In this document: positions 32,701-35,714 of the stretch, one piece after another | How positions within the stretch are numbered: position 1 is the first letter of the stretch | Layout: each line of letters starts with the position of its first letter | DNA from: Procambarus clarkii | Taxonomy: Eukaryota; Arthropoda; Malacostraca; Decapoda; Cambaridae | Assembly: GCF_040958095.1 (NCBI RefSeq) | Contig: NC_091188.1 | Span: 39,830,734 to 39,894,733, forward strand | Reading direction: 5' to 3' | DNA length: 64,000 bases | Position numbers and translations under genes: made by a program | The notes under the pieces: model-generated | The model's input: only the letters and a program-made list of their open reading frames with translations | Database searches by the model: none | Told to the model about the DNA's origin: nothing

Positions 32701-34406
32701 GATCACAAGTCCCGCGTGCTGTCCGCTCGGCCGACTGGCTCCCTCTCGGCCGACCGGCTCCCTGCCCATATGAGGCGTGCCTCATATGGGCCAATAGGCC
32801 TTGTTTAGTTCCGTTATCATCATTATCATGTTCAAAATGATGAGTAGTTGCTCTGGTATACTTCATTAAAACCATATAGAGTTGAGAAAACAACATGAAC
32901 AGCACCGATATACATATCTTGTTATTATGACTGCAAGTTACAGGGCCTGACGGCCGAGTGGACAACGCCCGGGATTCGCAGTCCTAAGGTTCCCGGTTCA
33001 ATCCCCGGCGGAGGCAGAAACAAATGGGCAGTTTCTTTCACCCTGATGCCTCTTCACCTAGCAGTAAATAGGTACCTGGGAGTTAGACAGCTGCTACGGG
33101 CTGCTTCCTGGGGATGTGTAACAAAAAGGAGGCCTGGTCGAGGACCGGGCCGCGGGGACGCTAAGCCCCGAAATCATCTCAAGATAACCTCAAGATGATG
33201 GAATTTTATACGATTACCGCATTCACATAGTTAATACTTGATAATAATTCATTGTGTCAAGGAACAGGCAGCCAGTGTGTGTATATACAGATTAGGCTTA
33301 TATTGCAGTCCACCGCCACCCCCCCCACAAGGTCAAAGTACTGACCTGCCCCAGGATGCAACCCCACAACACGTCGACTAACTCCTGGATACCTATTTAC
33401 TGCTAGGTGAATAGGTGCATTGGGTGATAGGAAATGCACCCAACCATCTGTGTCCCGCACAAGATTCGAGCCAGAAATTCACACCCTTGAGTCAAGAACA
33501 AATCGAACTGTACTACCGGGAGGCTATAATCATGTAAATCAACATATGATGATAACCACCCTTAATAGGGTTATATGCAAGGAACAGTAGGCCTACTATG
33601 TTTATACCACTACTTTGGTACTGGTGAACACTCCAATATAAAAATAAAAGTGAAAATATAATTAATTTTAATTAAATAATTGGAATTTTTCTTTTTTATA
33701 TATAAATACAAGAGTTGCTACATTCTTGTAAAGCCACTATAGCACACATAGCATTTCGGGCAGATCCTTAATCCTAATTTTTCTCCGGAATACGACCCGC
33801 CAAATTGTTTAAGAACCAGGTACACATTCATTGCTGGGTAAAAAGAGGCTACAGTTAAGGATTGGTGCCCAGTCAATCCTACCCAGTCAATTCCTATCCA
33901 GAACCGAAGCCAAAGCACTCAACGCAGCGCCAGGCAAGTGCTTTACCACTGCACCACGGGGACAGCATGACTGTTTAGCTCTAATTTGGGGAAATTTCCA
34001 ATATGGTTATATCCCTTAAATACTCCACTATGAATCCAATCATTAAGGAAGCCCCACTGTGGTGACTATCCACATCTGACACGCGAGGCAGGACTGGCCC
34101 TCGAGGGGCACAAACTTCCCCCACAGTTCACCATATTTAACGAGTATTTCACCAAATTCCAACCGGGATCAAAAATAACTGTTGCTGAAGGTGGTGGCGA
34201 GGCAAACCTTTATACATGACAGCCACACACTGAGCAGCACTCTGAAAGAGGGCCCACATCTTCTCTGTGGCGGCATCGGCCTCTGCGTGAAGGTGCTGCT
34301 GGTGGTCTGCCTCGCTCTCCAGCTCCTGCACCGTCTGCTGCTCCCACGAGGTCACCCAGTAGTCCCCCAGCACGTCCTCGTCGGCGTCGCGTCCCTCGCT
34401 CATCAT
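3767..34406 (-). CDS. HAPSTR1: HAPSTR1 (C16orf72) orthologue, four-exon gene
   Basis: Spliced minus-strand gene: join of 34406-34208, 24399-24231, 19960-19824 and 3969-3767. Coding lengths of 199, 169, 137 and 203 bases sum to 708, that is 235 residues plus stop; phases 1, 2 and 1 fit exactly across GT/AG introns. Family signatures in order: an N-terminal WEQQTVQELESE segment, FQSAAQCVAVMYKDAVES, the hallmark GYQRRNREVLNWARRRR and IRREELIAFLAGKPPP, then DLNTFREALGISG, SRRRNSAHLPELQAFI and the basic C-terminus MDSPQHKRSRYT. Human HAPSTR1 (275 residues) has the same order. Known role: a nuclear protein that binds the HUWE1 ubiquitin ligase and tunes stress signalling. The crustacean protein is shorter because it lacks part of the duplicated N-terminal block and the longer linkers. 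Introns of 9808, 4270 and 15854 bp are full of transposons, but no exon is interrupted. Confidence 0.93.
3970..4339. other. HAPSTR1 intron 3, 3' end
   Basis: Non-coding intron sequence next to the exon 4 acceptor. No recognisable repeat. A plus-strand reading frame at 4082-4288 has no family resemblance. Confidence 0.5.
4340..5035 (+). repeat. About 190-bp tandem repeat array with unique leader
   Basis: Three head-to-tail units begin at about 4569, 4760 and 4950, each opening with an ACTAAAATGTTTATACTCTTT-like segment and containing TTTGGTATCAAATTGTTCGC and a GGGATATATGCATA-like segment. The leader (GAAATCTCAAGATGAAAATG near 4360) and one unit recur at 7125-7830, so this is a dispersed repeat with a locally amplified body. 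TTAA element A abuts the third unit. Confidence 0.8.
5040..6787 (+). mobile_element. TTAA-flanked piggyBac-like non-autonomous element, copy A
   Basis: Flanked by TTAA at 5036-5039 and 6788-6791. The left end CTCTTAAACTGCGCA and the right end complement TCCTAAAGCTGC form degenerate terminal inverted repeats. The head contains CTTCCTCAGGGCTCTTGTAA and a CTTGTGACCACAGCATCGCC block shared with copies B-D. Five modules of about 185 bp follow (cores near 5521, 5705, 5890, 6080 and 6283), each with a CACCATA...TATGGTG inverted core and a TTATATATAA box. The right part has TTTGTGGCAACT, also shared. There is no transposase. TTAA duplication plus CCCT/AGGG ends is the piggyBac hallmark, so classification rests on the ends. 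Confidence 0.82.
6792..7124 (+). repeat. Dispersed repeat shared with 8640-8830
   Basis: The segment ACTAGTCCCATAATAATTG, followed by an ATTTAAATTTTGTATGCAGTG-like stretch and CATATACAGACGCATTATGCG, has a diverged counterpart at about 8655-8810 in the same orientation. Class unknown; no coding frame. Confidence 0.5.
7125..7830 (+). repeat. Second copy of the 4340-5035 repeat (one tail unit)
   Basis: The leader at 7125-7260 matches 4350-4480. A single 190-bp-type unit at 7697-7815 matches the array units, including GGTATCAAATTGTTCACAAT and AAAGGGATATATGCATA. Between them, GTTCTGCAGTCTTACTAATGCATGA is present twice in tandem (period 30, about 7568-7625). Confidence 0.75.
8138..8590 (-). pseudogene. 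piggyBac transposase relic, core deleted
   Basis: On the minus strand the 3' part reads SGKRKDSRYKCKCCGVALCA then PCSSLYHRKRTYWDDKQ and a stop at 8140-8138. This is the cysteine-rich C-terminal domain of piggyBac transposases (CxxC, LCxxxC, YH pattern). Just upstream the frame holds an acidic, serine-rich N-terminal-like stretch (SEESSSDSEDEVQIIP), then RRPRIVDKPEPLNRNLNHSL and KGLKCHV. The catalytic DDD core is absent, so an internal deletion has joined the two ends. At least one frameshift (near 8260) and one stop (near 8440) are present. It could represent the autonomous source family of the TTAA elements here, but the link is unproven. Confidence 0.72.
8640..8995 (+). repeat. Dispersed repeat, diverged copy of 6792-6960
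   Basis: AACAAGTCCCATAATGTTCG and CGTGTACAGACAATATGCATT match the copy after element A. A minus-strand open frame at 8992-8714 (92 codons) overlaps it but shows no recognisable motif, so no function is given. Confidence 0.45.
9042..9054 (+). repeat. Poly-G run
   Basis: Thirteen consecutive G residues, close to the right end of the reversed TTAA-family copy E. Confidence 0.9.
9056..9240 (-). mobile_element. TTAA-family copy E, right-end part (reverse orientation)
   Basis: The reverse complement contains GAGACATTGGAATAAATG followed by ATATATTTGTGGCAACTCTC, matching the right-hand parts of copies A-C (for example 6508-6560). The other half of this copy is at 11751-12545; LINE-R and its AT tracts separate them. 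The outer terminus is not recognisable. Confidence 0.65.
9245..9276. repeat. (AT)n microsatellite
   Basis: AT dinucleotide run. Short open frames here encode only alternating isoleucine and tyrosine and are artefacts. Confidence 0.95.
9304..9343. repeat. (AT)n microsatellite at the LINE-R 3' junction
   Basis: A 40-bp AT run directly before the presumed 3' UTR of LINE-R. A matching run lies at the other end of the element. Confidence 0.95.
9542..10333 (-). pseudogene. LINE-R zinc knuckle and restriction-like endonuclease
   Basis: This frame continues the RT polyprotein. CICNRVEADQYGLHGLHC is a CCHC knuckle, followed by HARHNEVNDIIKRSLVSAGC and the catalytic-type signature RPDGITIYSWKEG with LVWDYTCV (PD...D, restriction-like fold). 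Such endonucleases make the first-strand nick in R2/R4-type elements. The frame ends close to the 3' UTR. Frame differs by one base from the RT frame upstream. Confidence 0.82.
10425..11654 (-). pseudogene. LINE-R reverse transcriptase domain (frameshifted)
   Basis: A 409-codon frame with RT motifs in order: LVKLDFKNAFNQV (motif A), GVQQGDPLAPLLFC (motif B), WYLDDGTLAG (catalytic motif C, YLDD) and LNASKCEI. After LPLDDDSVG near 10590 the reading must shift one base; the shifted frame gives WEQATLPVRLGGLGVRTASQ and runs without a stop into the next frame, so the last 40 or so residues of this frame are out of register. It reverse transcribes the element RNA at a nicked target. The frameshift makes this copy inactive unless it is a sequencing error. 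Confidence 0.88.
11702..11748. repeat. (AT)n microsatellite at the LINE-R 5' junction
   Basis: AT run directly at the truncated 5' end of LINE-R, paired with the run at 9304-9343. Confidence 0.95.
11751..12545 (-). mobile_element. TTAA-family copy E, internal part (reverse orientation)
   Basis: The reverse complement of 11751-11785 reads ACACTATTGAATAACATTAC then TGCAAAAA, matching the stretch before GAGACATTG in copies A-C. Further on, ACAGTGTAATAACAGCCAAA matches their module sequence. The body carries a tandem duplication of about 390 bp (around 11760-12145 and 12145-12545; compare AAGCAGTTCTGGTGG at 11966 with AAGCAGTTCTAGTGA at 12358). The element start is not recognisable. Confidence 0.6.
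12281..12356 (+). repeat. 26-bp minisatellite, three units
   Basis: Units at 12281, 12307 and 12333 share TTCTTGCATGATTAYGAACT with few changes. Confidence 0.9.
12586..12700 (+). repeat. LINE-Q 3' tail fragment
   Basis: CCAACAGCCTGGTTGACCAG, GGAAGGCCTGGTCGG and CCCGGAAGCTAC match, in order, the 3' end of LINE-Q at 28560-28660. Heavily 5' truncated and diverged. Confidence 0.7.
12825..12960 (-). repeat. LINE 3' end with (ATTT)n tail, reverse orientation
   Basis: TTTATTTAGGTAAGGTAC, CATAAAGAGATTTTACAAAG and CTAAAGCCACTATTACGTAA then GCGTTTCGGGCAG. A near-identical copy is at 60330-60455; plus-strand copies with AAATA tails are at 60950, 61313 and 63510. Confidence 0.75.
13293..14072 (+). mobile_element. 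Tigger/pogo-like DNA transposon 1, decayed
   Basis: Ends CAGTGGAA at 13293 and TTCCACTG at 14072, flanked by TA on both sides, as in Tigger/pogo elements. Inside, from 13541 the plus strand reads MGPKKVSGKVNPKKIVVRMT, the start of a CENP-B-type transposase, then breaks by frameshift near 13605. No DDE core remains. Confidence 0.82.
14075..14595. other. HAPSTR1 intron 3, no recognisable element
   Basis: AT-rich intron sequence. I see no coding frame with family resemblance and no clear repeat. Confidence 0.4.
14596..15060 (-). mobile_element. LINE-P 3' end, 5' truncated
   Basis: The minus strand reads MKLEKVQRYATRLVPELRGM, SYEERLREMHLTTLEDRRVR, then in an adjacent frame SHRDVRKNFFSVRVVNRWNA and DFIHSFKCRYDRAQ. 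This is the C-terminal region after the RT of CR1/Jockey-group elements. The 3' UTR contains GAGACCAAAGAGCCAAAGC and CTCAACCCCCACAAGC. A longer copy is at 25131-26830. Confidence 0.82.
15287..15403 (+). repeat. 44-bp tandem repeat carrying a 16-bp palindrome
   Basis: Units start at 15287, 15331 and 15375. Unit 1 holds the perfect palindrome CACGTCATATGACGTG (15293-15308); units 2 and 3 have one change (CACATCATATGACGTG). The half-site TGACGTG resembles a CRE/ATF motif; binding is speculative. Confidence 0.9.
15440..15692 (-). repeat. SINE-1, full length, inserted in element B
   Basis: Read on the minus strand: tRNA-like head (15690-15621), body with AGAAACAAATGGGCAAAG and GCAGTAAATAGGTACCTGGG, a GGAGGCCTGGTCGAGGACCG block, and a tail of repeated CTCAAGATAACC. 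It lies between head-sequence pieces of element B that are contiguous in copies A and D, so it inserted after B. Confidence 0.92.
15621..15690 (-). other. tRNA-Thr(CGT)-like head of SINE-1
   Basis: The 70-nt head folds as a near-intact cloverleaf: acceptor stem GCCTCGT/ACGAGGC (7 of 7 pairs), anticodon stem CAGGA/TTCTG with loop CTCGTAA (anticodon CGT), and T-arm GCGGG/CCCGC around TTCGATT. It supplies the internal Pol III A and B boxes. It is directly joined to SINE body sequence, so it is treated as a SINE head, not a working tRNA gene. Confidence 0.8.
17530..19270 (+). mobile_element. LINE-Q, long but decayed copy
   Basis: The 17715-18239 frame contains HSAPGTDSWNSVFIEKCK, IRKSAEIVPLHKGDSQADAK and YYRPTSHIIKIFE (RT entry region). 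The 18245-18481 frame has HRFRTGHSCLAQLLNHYD and YTDFAKAFDKCNHNV (motif A). SFADDTWIFTGVDNIEDTAN (motif C, FADD) is near 18636. Then KMTGWITRTFQTNDAIPV-like and RVEYCST segments follow near 18945-19040. Multiple stops and frameshifts. Better-preserved 3' ends of this family are at 28072 and 53361. Lies in HAPSTR1 intron 3, just before exon 3. Confidence 0.82.
19301..19492 (+). repeat. 31-bp minisatellite, about six units
   Basis: Units start every 31 bp from 19301; each contains CTTTAGACTTRGTTGTCTCA and CATTCTGGCTA. Later units are nearly identical and the first is the most diverged. It lies 330 bp from the HAPSTR1 exon 3 donor, inside intron 3. Confidence 0.95.
19824..19960 (-). CDS. HAPSTR1: HAPSTR1 exon 3
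   Basis: Acceptor TTTTGTACAG ends at 19961; donor GTAAGG starts at 19823. The first base completes an arginine codon; the last base starts a glycine codon. It encodes GSPRTRISLERMSPRLPSPH, a histidine-rich stretch (HTHMHSHAHT) and DPDLNTFREALGIS. The DLxxFREA segment is conserved in HAPSTR1; the His-rich linker is variable. Confidence 0.9.
20020..20650 (+). mobile_element. LINE-Q relative, 3' end
   Basis: Frames read VLSRLEYCSVLTSPFRAGEI, KHLNYWDRLKALQMYSLERR, then after a frameshift RGAIGTIREHCINIRGPQLF and DQPGCGGYVGLRAAPSNSLV. The tail has CCAACCGGGCTGTGG and ends ATCAACCAGGTAACCAGGTA. It differs enough from the 28072 and 53361 copies to be a separate subfamily. In HAPSTR1 intron 2, close to exon 3. 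Confidence 0.85.
20651..21045. other. HAPSTR1 intron 2, no recognisable element
   Basis: AT-rich; no coding frame, RNA gene or clear repeat seen. Confidence 0.4.
21048..21121 (+). repeat. LINE-P 3' terminal fragment
   Basis: CACCAGTTGATTGACAGTTG, GACCAAAGAGCCAAAGCTCA and CCCCCACAAGCAC match the LINE-P 3' UTR at 14596-14680 in the opposite orientation. Confidence 0.8.
21320..21515 (+). repeat. SINE-2, diverged
   Basis: A B-box-like GGTTCCAGGTTAAATTCCC head remnant, then a CAGTAAATAGGTACCCAGGA body shared with all SINEs here, then the tail AACCTTGATAAGCCTAA typical of SINE-2. Better copies are at 35066 (plus) and 33250 (minus). Confidence 0.7.
21545..21844 (+). mobile_element. LINE-N ORF2 linker fragment
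   Basis: The plus-strand frames read DWKDFLSGKEVNRMSAKIC-like, YKNRDAELENKSGSTEITRG (frame-shifted) and RHNPQTYQQYKQEITTRQ-like segments. These match the region between the endonuclease and RT of LINE-N at 49200-48950 (WTDLFLGKEVNEMYVKF). TTAA element C inserted at its right edge. Confidence 0.72.
21849..23459 (+). mobile_element. TTAA-flanked piggyBac-like element, copy C
   Basis: TTAA at 21845-21848 and 23460-23463. The left end CCCTCAAACCGCGCACATCA and the right-end complement CCCTCAAACCGCTAGGGG share 12 exact terminal bases. The head near 22045-22140 matches A, B and D. Module cores lie near 22350, 22530, 22712 and 22905. A 28-bp stretch around TACGATTTTTNTGTTATTTT is tandemly duplicated at about 23291-23350. 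No transposase. Its TIRs are the best preserved of the set. In HAPSTR1 intron 2. Confidence 0.88.
23540..23935 (+). mobile_element. LINE-S 3' end
   Basis: The frame contains NSLKTFKILNNLEDVDLDNF, FKRSDVTNKEQQVSSATSHN, FFTHTVINPWNCLPVEAI. Other copies are at 35715-37027, 52205-52720 and 63640-64000. This is the C-terminal region of a non-LTR ORF2, 5' truncated. Confidence 0.83.
23936..24230. other. HAPSTR1 intron 2, 5' part
   Basis: AT-rich non-coding sequence with an A run at 24010-24024, next to the exon 2 donor. Confidence 0.5.
24231..24399 (-). CDS. HAPSTR1: HAPSTR1 exon 2 (most conserved core)
   Basis: Acceptor ATCTTTTACAG ends at 24400; donor GTCAGT begins at 24230. It starts with two bases completing the aspartate codon carried from exon 1. 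It encodes AVESVRRSGEIGVQAGYQRR, NREVLNWARRRRHIRREELI and AFLAGKPPPHRAPHL, the family's defining block. The leading in-frame sequence upstream of 24399 is intron. Confidence 0.95.
24400..25130. other. HAPSTR1 intron 1, 3' end, no recognisable element
   Basis: AT-rich. Apart from the polypyrimidine/acceptor at the exon 2 border I see no gene or clear repeat. Confidence 0.45.
25131..26830 (-). mobile_element. LINE-P, RT-containing copy with nested LINE-Q
   Basis: Minus strand. 26822-26622: VVPMYKKGDRQEALNYRPVS and KVMEKIVRKRLVEHLEGN (RT entry). 26482-26039: VTVRGETSEWRDVISGVPQG, SVLIPILFLIYVNDLP (motif B), SMFADDAKIMRR (motif C), KFNSGKCKVM. 26085-25679: SPEAHIKRISSVAYARLANI, YVRPILEYAAPAWSPYL, RYATRLVPELRGMSYEERL. 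After a nested LINE-Q fragment (25440-25678) it resumes with the zinc-finger-free C-terminus and the 3' UTR ending near 25131. 5' truncated at about 26830; frameshifted. CR1/Jockey-group by motif style, exact clade unsure. In HAPSTR1 intron 1. Confidence 0.88.
25440..25678 (+). mobile_element. LINE-Q 3' tail nested in LINE-P, 5-bp target duplication
   Basis: It encodes HIRGITGRPLTVFKRELDKH, LQRIPDQPGCDSYVRLRAAA and SNSLVDQSGNQEAWSTTGPR then stop, and ends CACCTCAAGGTAACCTCTAG. ACCCT flanks it at 25435-25439 and 25679-25683; removing the insert restores LINE-P sequence as seen at 14885-14900. A severely 5'-truncated retrotransposition event. Confidence 0.88.
27195..27325 (+). repeat. LINE-S 3' tail fragment
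   Basis: GGGGCCTTTGATAAGCTGCC and GGCTTCCTGTTCCCATC match the LINE-S 3' ends at 52640 (plus) and 35755 and 63665 (minus). Confidence 0.7.
27461..29814 (+). mobile_element. TTAA-flanked piggyBac-like element, copy D (with LINE-Q insert)
   Basis: TTAA at 27457-27460 and 29815-29818. Left end CCCCTTAACTGCACAACG; right-end complement CCCTTTAACTGCGCAGCC. The head near 27560-27740 matches copies A-C. A LINE-Q 3' end (28072-28677) splits it. Modules near 28718 and 28918 keep the CACCATA core; later ones (29090-29350) are a diverged type with GGTGTTCTGATTGTGTTGAT present twice. A poly-G run sits at 29772-29783. Length without the insert is about 1.74 kb. In HAPSTR1 intron 1. Confidence 0.86.
28072..28677 (+). 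mobile_element. LINE-Q 3' end nested in element D, 7-bp target duplication
   Basis: An open frame from 28074 to 28649 reads THVLSRVEYCCTMTAPFKAG, DLESVQRSFTARIHSVKHLN, LYSLERRRERYIIIYTWKIL, NSINIRGPRLFNTLPLHIRG and DQPGCDSYVRLRAAASNSLV. This is the ORF2 C-terminus, intact to its stop. AGGTAGC at 28065-28071 and 28678-28684 is the target duplication. The open frame suggests a fairly recent insertion. Confidence 0.9.
29877..30137 (+). repeat. SINE-1 with head type III
   Basis: Head GCCTGACAGCTGGGTGGACA, B box GGTTCGATCCC, body with GCAGTAAATAGGTATCTGGG, tail CAAAGACCGGGCCACGGGGA and ATCACAAGATAACCTCAAG. Same head type as 32941 and 44447. Confidence 0.9.
30212..31658 (-). mobile_element. Tigger/pogo-like DNA transposon 2, core deleted
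   Basis: TA-flanked. The left end CAATGGTCCCTCCG and the right end CGAGGTGTCACTG are the degenerate terminal inverted repeats typical of Tigger. Subterminal GAATTAATCCGTTCC recurs in elements 3 and 4. Transposase pieces lie on the minus strand. Confidence 0.87.
30572..31368 (-). pseudogene. Tigger 2 transposase remnant (CENP-B-like DNA-binding part)
   Basis: From the ATG at 31368: MGPKKVSGKVQPKKTHVRMT and IEQKQEIIRKHENGTRVVEL (N-terminal helix-turn-helix). After a frameshift the 31169-30780 frame reads TLEGVEKVLLICIHNKELAG, EAIICKKARHLHEDLIKKTP and FKVSREWFEKFRKRSGIQ (second CENP-B-type HTH). A third frame near 30754-30572 holds a C-terminal-like tail. The DDE catalytic core is missing, so the element is non-autonomous. 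DNA binding to the element ends is the family role. Confidence 0.85.
31661..32487. other. HAPSTR1 intron 1, no recognisable element
   Basis: AT-rich; no coding frame with family resemblance, no RNA gene. LINE or SINE fragments too diverged to see by eye are possible. Confidence 0.4.
32488..32763 (-). repeat. SINE-1 with head type II and duplicated 5' end
   Basis: Minus strand: head GGGAGCCGGTCGGCCGAGAG, with the 20-bp 5' start present twice in tandem (32722-32742 and 32743-32763). It has B box GGGTTCGATCCCAGG, the standard body and the CTCAAGATAAC tail. Head type II is shared with 43862-44117. Confidence 0.9.
32764..32791. repeat. Perfect 13-bp hairpin at a SINE 5' boundary
   Basis: GCCCATATGAGGC at 32764-32776 and its exact reverse complement at 32779-32791, with a 2-nt spacer. 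It abuts the 5' start of the type-II SINE. Confidence 0.95.
32941..33198 (+). repeat. SINE-1 with head type III
   Basis: Head GGGCCTGACGGCCGAGTGGA, B box GGTTCAATCCCCGG, body CAGTAAATAGGTACCTGGGA, and the long shared tail with GGAGGCCTGGTCGAGGACCG then GGGGACGCTAAGCCCC. Full length and well preserved. Confidence 0.93.
33250..33525 (-). repeat. SINE-2 copy
   Basis: Minus strand: head with GGTAGTACAGTTCGATTTG and B box GGCTCGAATC, body with TAGCAGTAAATAGGTATCC, then a GGTCAGTACTTTGACC tail different from SINE-1. Copies at 35066 (plus) and 57300 (minus) share this tail. Confidence 0.8.
33680..33965 (-). repeat. SINE-3 copy
   Basis: Minus strand: head CCGTGGTGCAGTGGTAAAGC (A-box-like), GGTTCTGGATAGGAATTG, a body with GGGTCGTATTCCGGAG, and a tail with TCTGCCCGAAATGCTATGTG and AGTGGCTTTACAAG, then an A-rich end. 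The tail matches the LINE 3' ends at 60950 and 61313. Confidence 0.8.
34208..34406 (-). CDS. HAPSTR1: HAPSTR1 exon 1 (start of protein)
   Basis: Start codons at 34406 and 34403 (MMSEGRDADEDVLGDYWVTS). The second has A at -3 and is the better initiation context. It encodes WEQQTVQELESEADHQQHLH and KMWALFQSAAQCVAVMYK; donor GTTTGC starts at 34207, leaving one G to join exon 2 as aspartate. The frame is open upstream to 34574 (alanine- and proline-rich), so an N-terminally extended isoform cannot be excluded, but that part has no counterpart in the family. Confidence 0.92.
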
Positions 34407-34960
34407 CAAGGTGCAGGAGGAGGCGGTGGGCTGGGCTGGACCAGGAGGAGAGAGGATAATGTGTGTGCGAGGAGCAGCAGCAGCAGCCTCCTCCCTCTTG
34501 GTCAGCTGTGATGTGTTTTGTCGATGTCGCAAACCTGTTCCAATATTCTCCCACCCACCCCCGCCTCTCCCCACATTATCTACCTCAACTCATAACTCTC
34601 AACACATCAATAACACCAAAACTAATTATTAAAAATATGATAACTCCTTTTTGGATGTGATTGAAAGGGTTTGTATGGAGTATTAGGTGTGTGAAGAGTT
34701 GTTAGAAGAGTGTGAGAGTGCGGGTGCGGGTGCGCGCCGAGCCCAGCGACCCTCAGCAGCAGGTAATTTGAACCAAGGCCGACCACCACCCATGGCTCCA
34801 GTTTTAAACGTCTTCTCTCGTGTAGAACGGTGTGGTGTGAGTGGGTGAAGACTGGTGGTGTGGCGGGCAGGTGGAGGACGAGGGCTGGCGGGGTGTGGCT
34901 GGGCCCACAGGCTGGCAGGGCCCCTGGCCTGGGGGCCAAGGCATTTGTTCAGTTTTCACT
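34407..34960 (-). promoter_or_regulatory. HAPSTR1: GC-rich 5' UTR and probable HAPSTR1 promoter
   Basis: This is the most GC- and CpG-rich stretch in the left half, directly upstream of the HAPSTR1 start, with pyrimidine-rich and GGGCTGG-type motifs, and free of transposons. No clear TATA box was found. Transcription start not determinable by eye. Confidence 0.5.
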
Positions 34961-35065
34961 GTTTCTTATTAATTATTTTTTGTCAATTATTTTTTTTGAA
35001 GCCCCACATTTCGTATTTGTTTAACTCGACAGCCATTATTGATGGAACATGGGCAAAATTAACAC

Positions 35066-35280
35066 AGACATGGTAGTACAGTCGGCTTCGTTCTCAATCG
35101 GGAATTCCGGGTTCAAATCCCTGCCGGGACAGACACGGTTGGGCTCATTTCTTTTCACCTAATGCACCTGTTCGCCCCTGCAGTAAATAGGTGCTTAGGA
35201 GTTAAGTCAGCTTGTTGTGGGGTCAGTAATTTGATCTTTGGGGGATCTTGATATAAGCCTAACCTGAATTTACCTGATCT
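35066..35280 (+). repeat. SINE-2 copy
   Basis: Head with GGTAGTACAGTCGGCTTCG and B box GGGTTCAAATCCC, body with GCAGTAAATAGGTGCTTAGG, tail GGGGTCAGTAATTTGATC and GATATAAGCCTAACC. Confidence 0.82.
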
Positions 35281-35416
35281 GATCTTAAACATAAACTCTC
35301 TCACTCTCATATACACCAGTAACATATAATATTTCAAACTAATCATCAAATTTGCATATGACACTGAAGATTTATGGGAAATGAAAATTCTGCCTGAAAC
35401 GCTGTGCATGTTAGTG

Positions 35417-35710
35417 GCTACTAGCCAGTTAACTTTTTTTTTTTTTTTTTTTATTTATTTTTTTTATACAATATATACTGTACAAGGGTTCTTACATTCT
35501 TGTACAGCCACTGGCACGCATAGCATTTTGGGCAGGTCCATAATCTTAATATTCCCCGGAATACGACCCGTCAAATCGTTTAACCAGGTATCCATTTTAC
35601 TGTTGGGTGAACAAAGGCTACAGTTAAGGATTGACATCCAGTAAATCCTCCCCGGCCAGGATACTCACCCAGGACAAAGAGTTTGTGAAACGCCAGGCAG
35701 GTGTCAGTGT
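35417..35710 (-). repeat. SINE-3 copy, head diverged
   Basis: Minus strand: GGGTCGTATTCCGGGGAA, TGGACCTGCCCAAAATGCTA and GTGGCTGTACAAGAATGTAA, then an A tract (the T run at 35433-35452). It matches 33680-33965 over most of the length. Confidence 0.78.
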
Positions 35711-35714
35711 CTTA

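Noticed and set aside
34149-34207. Continuation of the HAPSTR1 exon 1 frame past the donor
   Set aside because: The sequence after 34208 does not match the family, whereas splicing to exon 2 restores the conserved MYKDAVES junction.
34407-34574. N-terminal extension of HAPSTR1 in the same frame
   Set aside because: Low-complexity alanine/proline sequence without family counterpart; the MMSEG start fits family length better. Kept only as a possible isoform.
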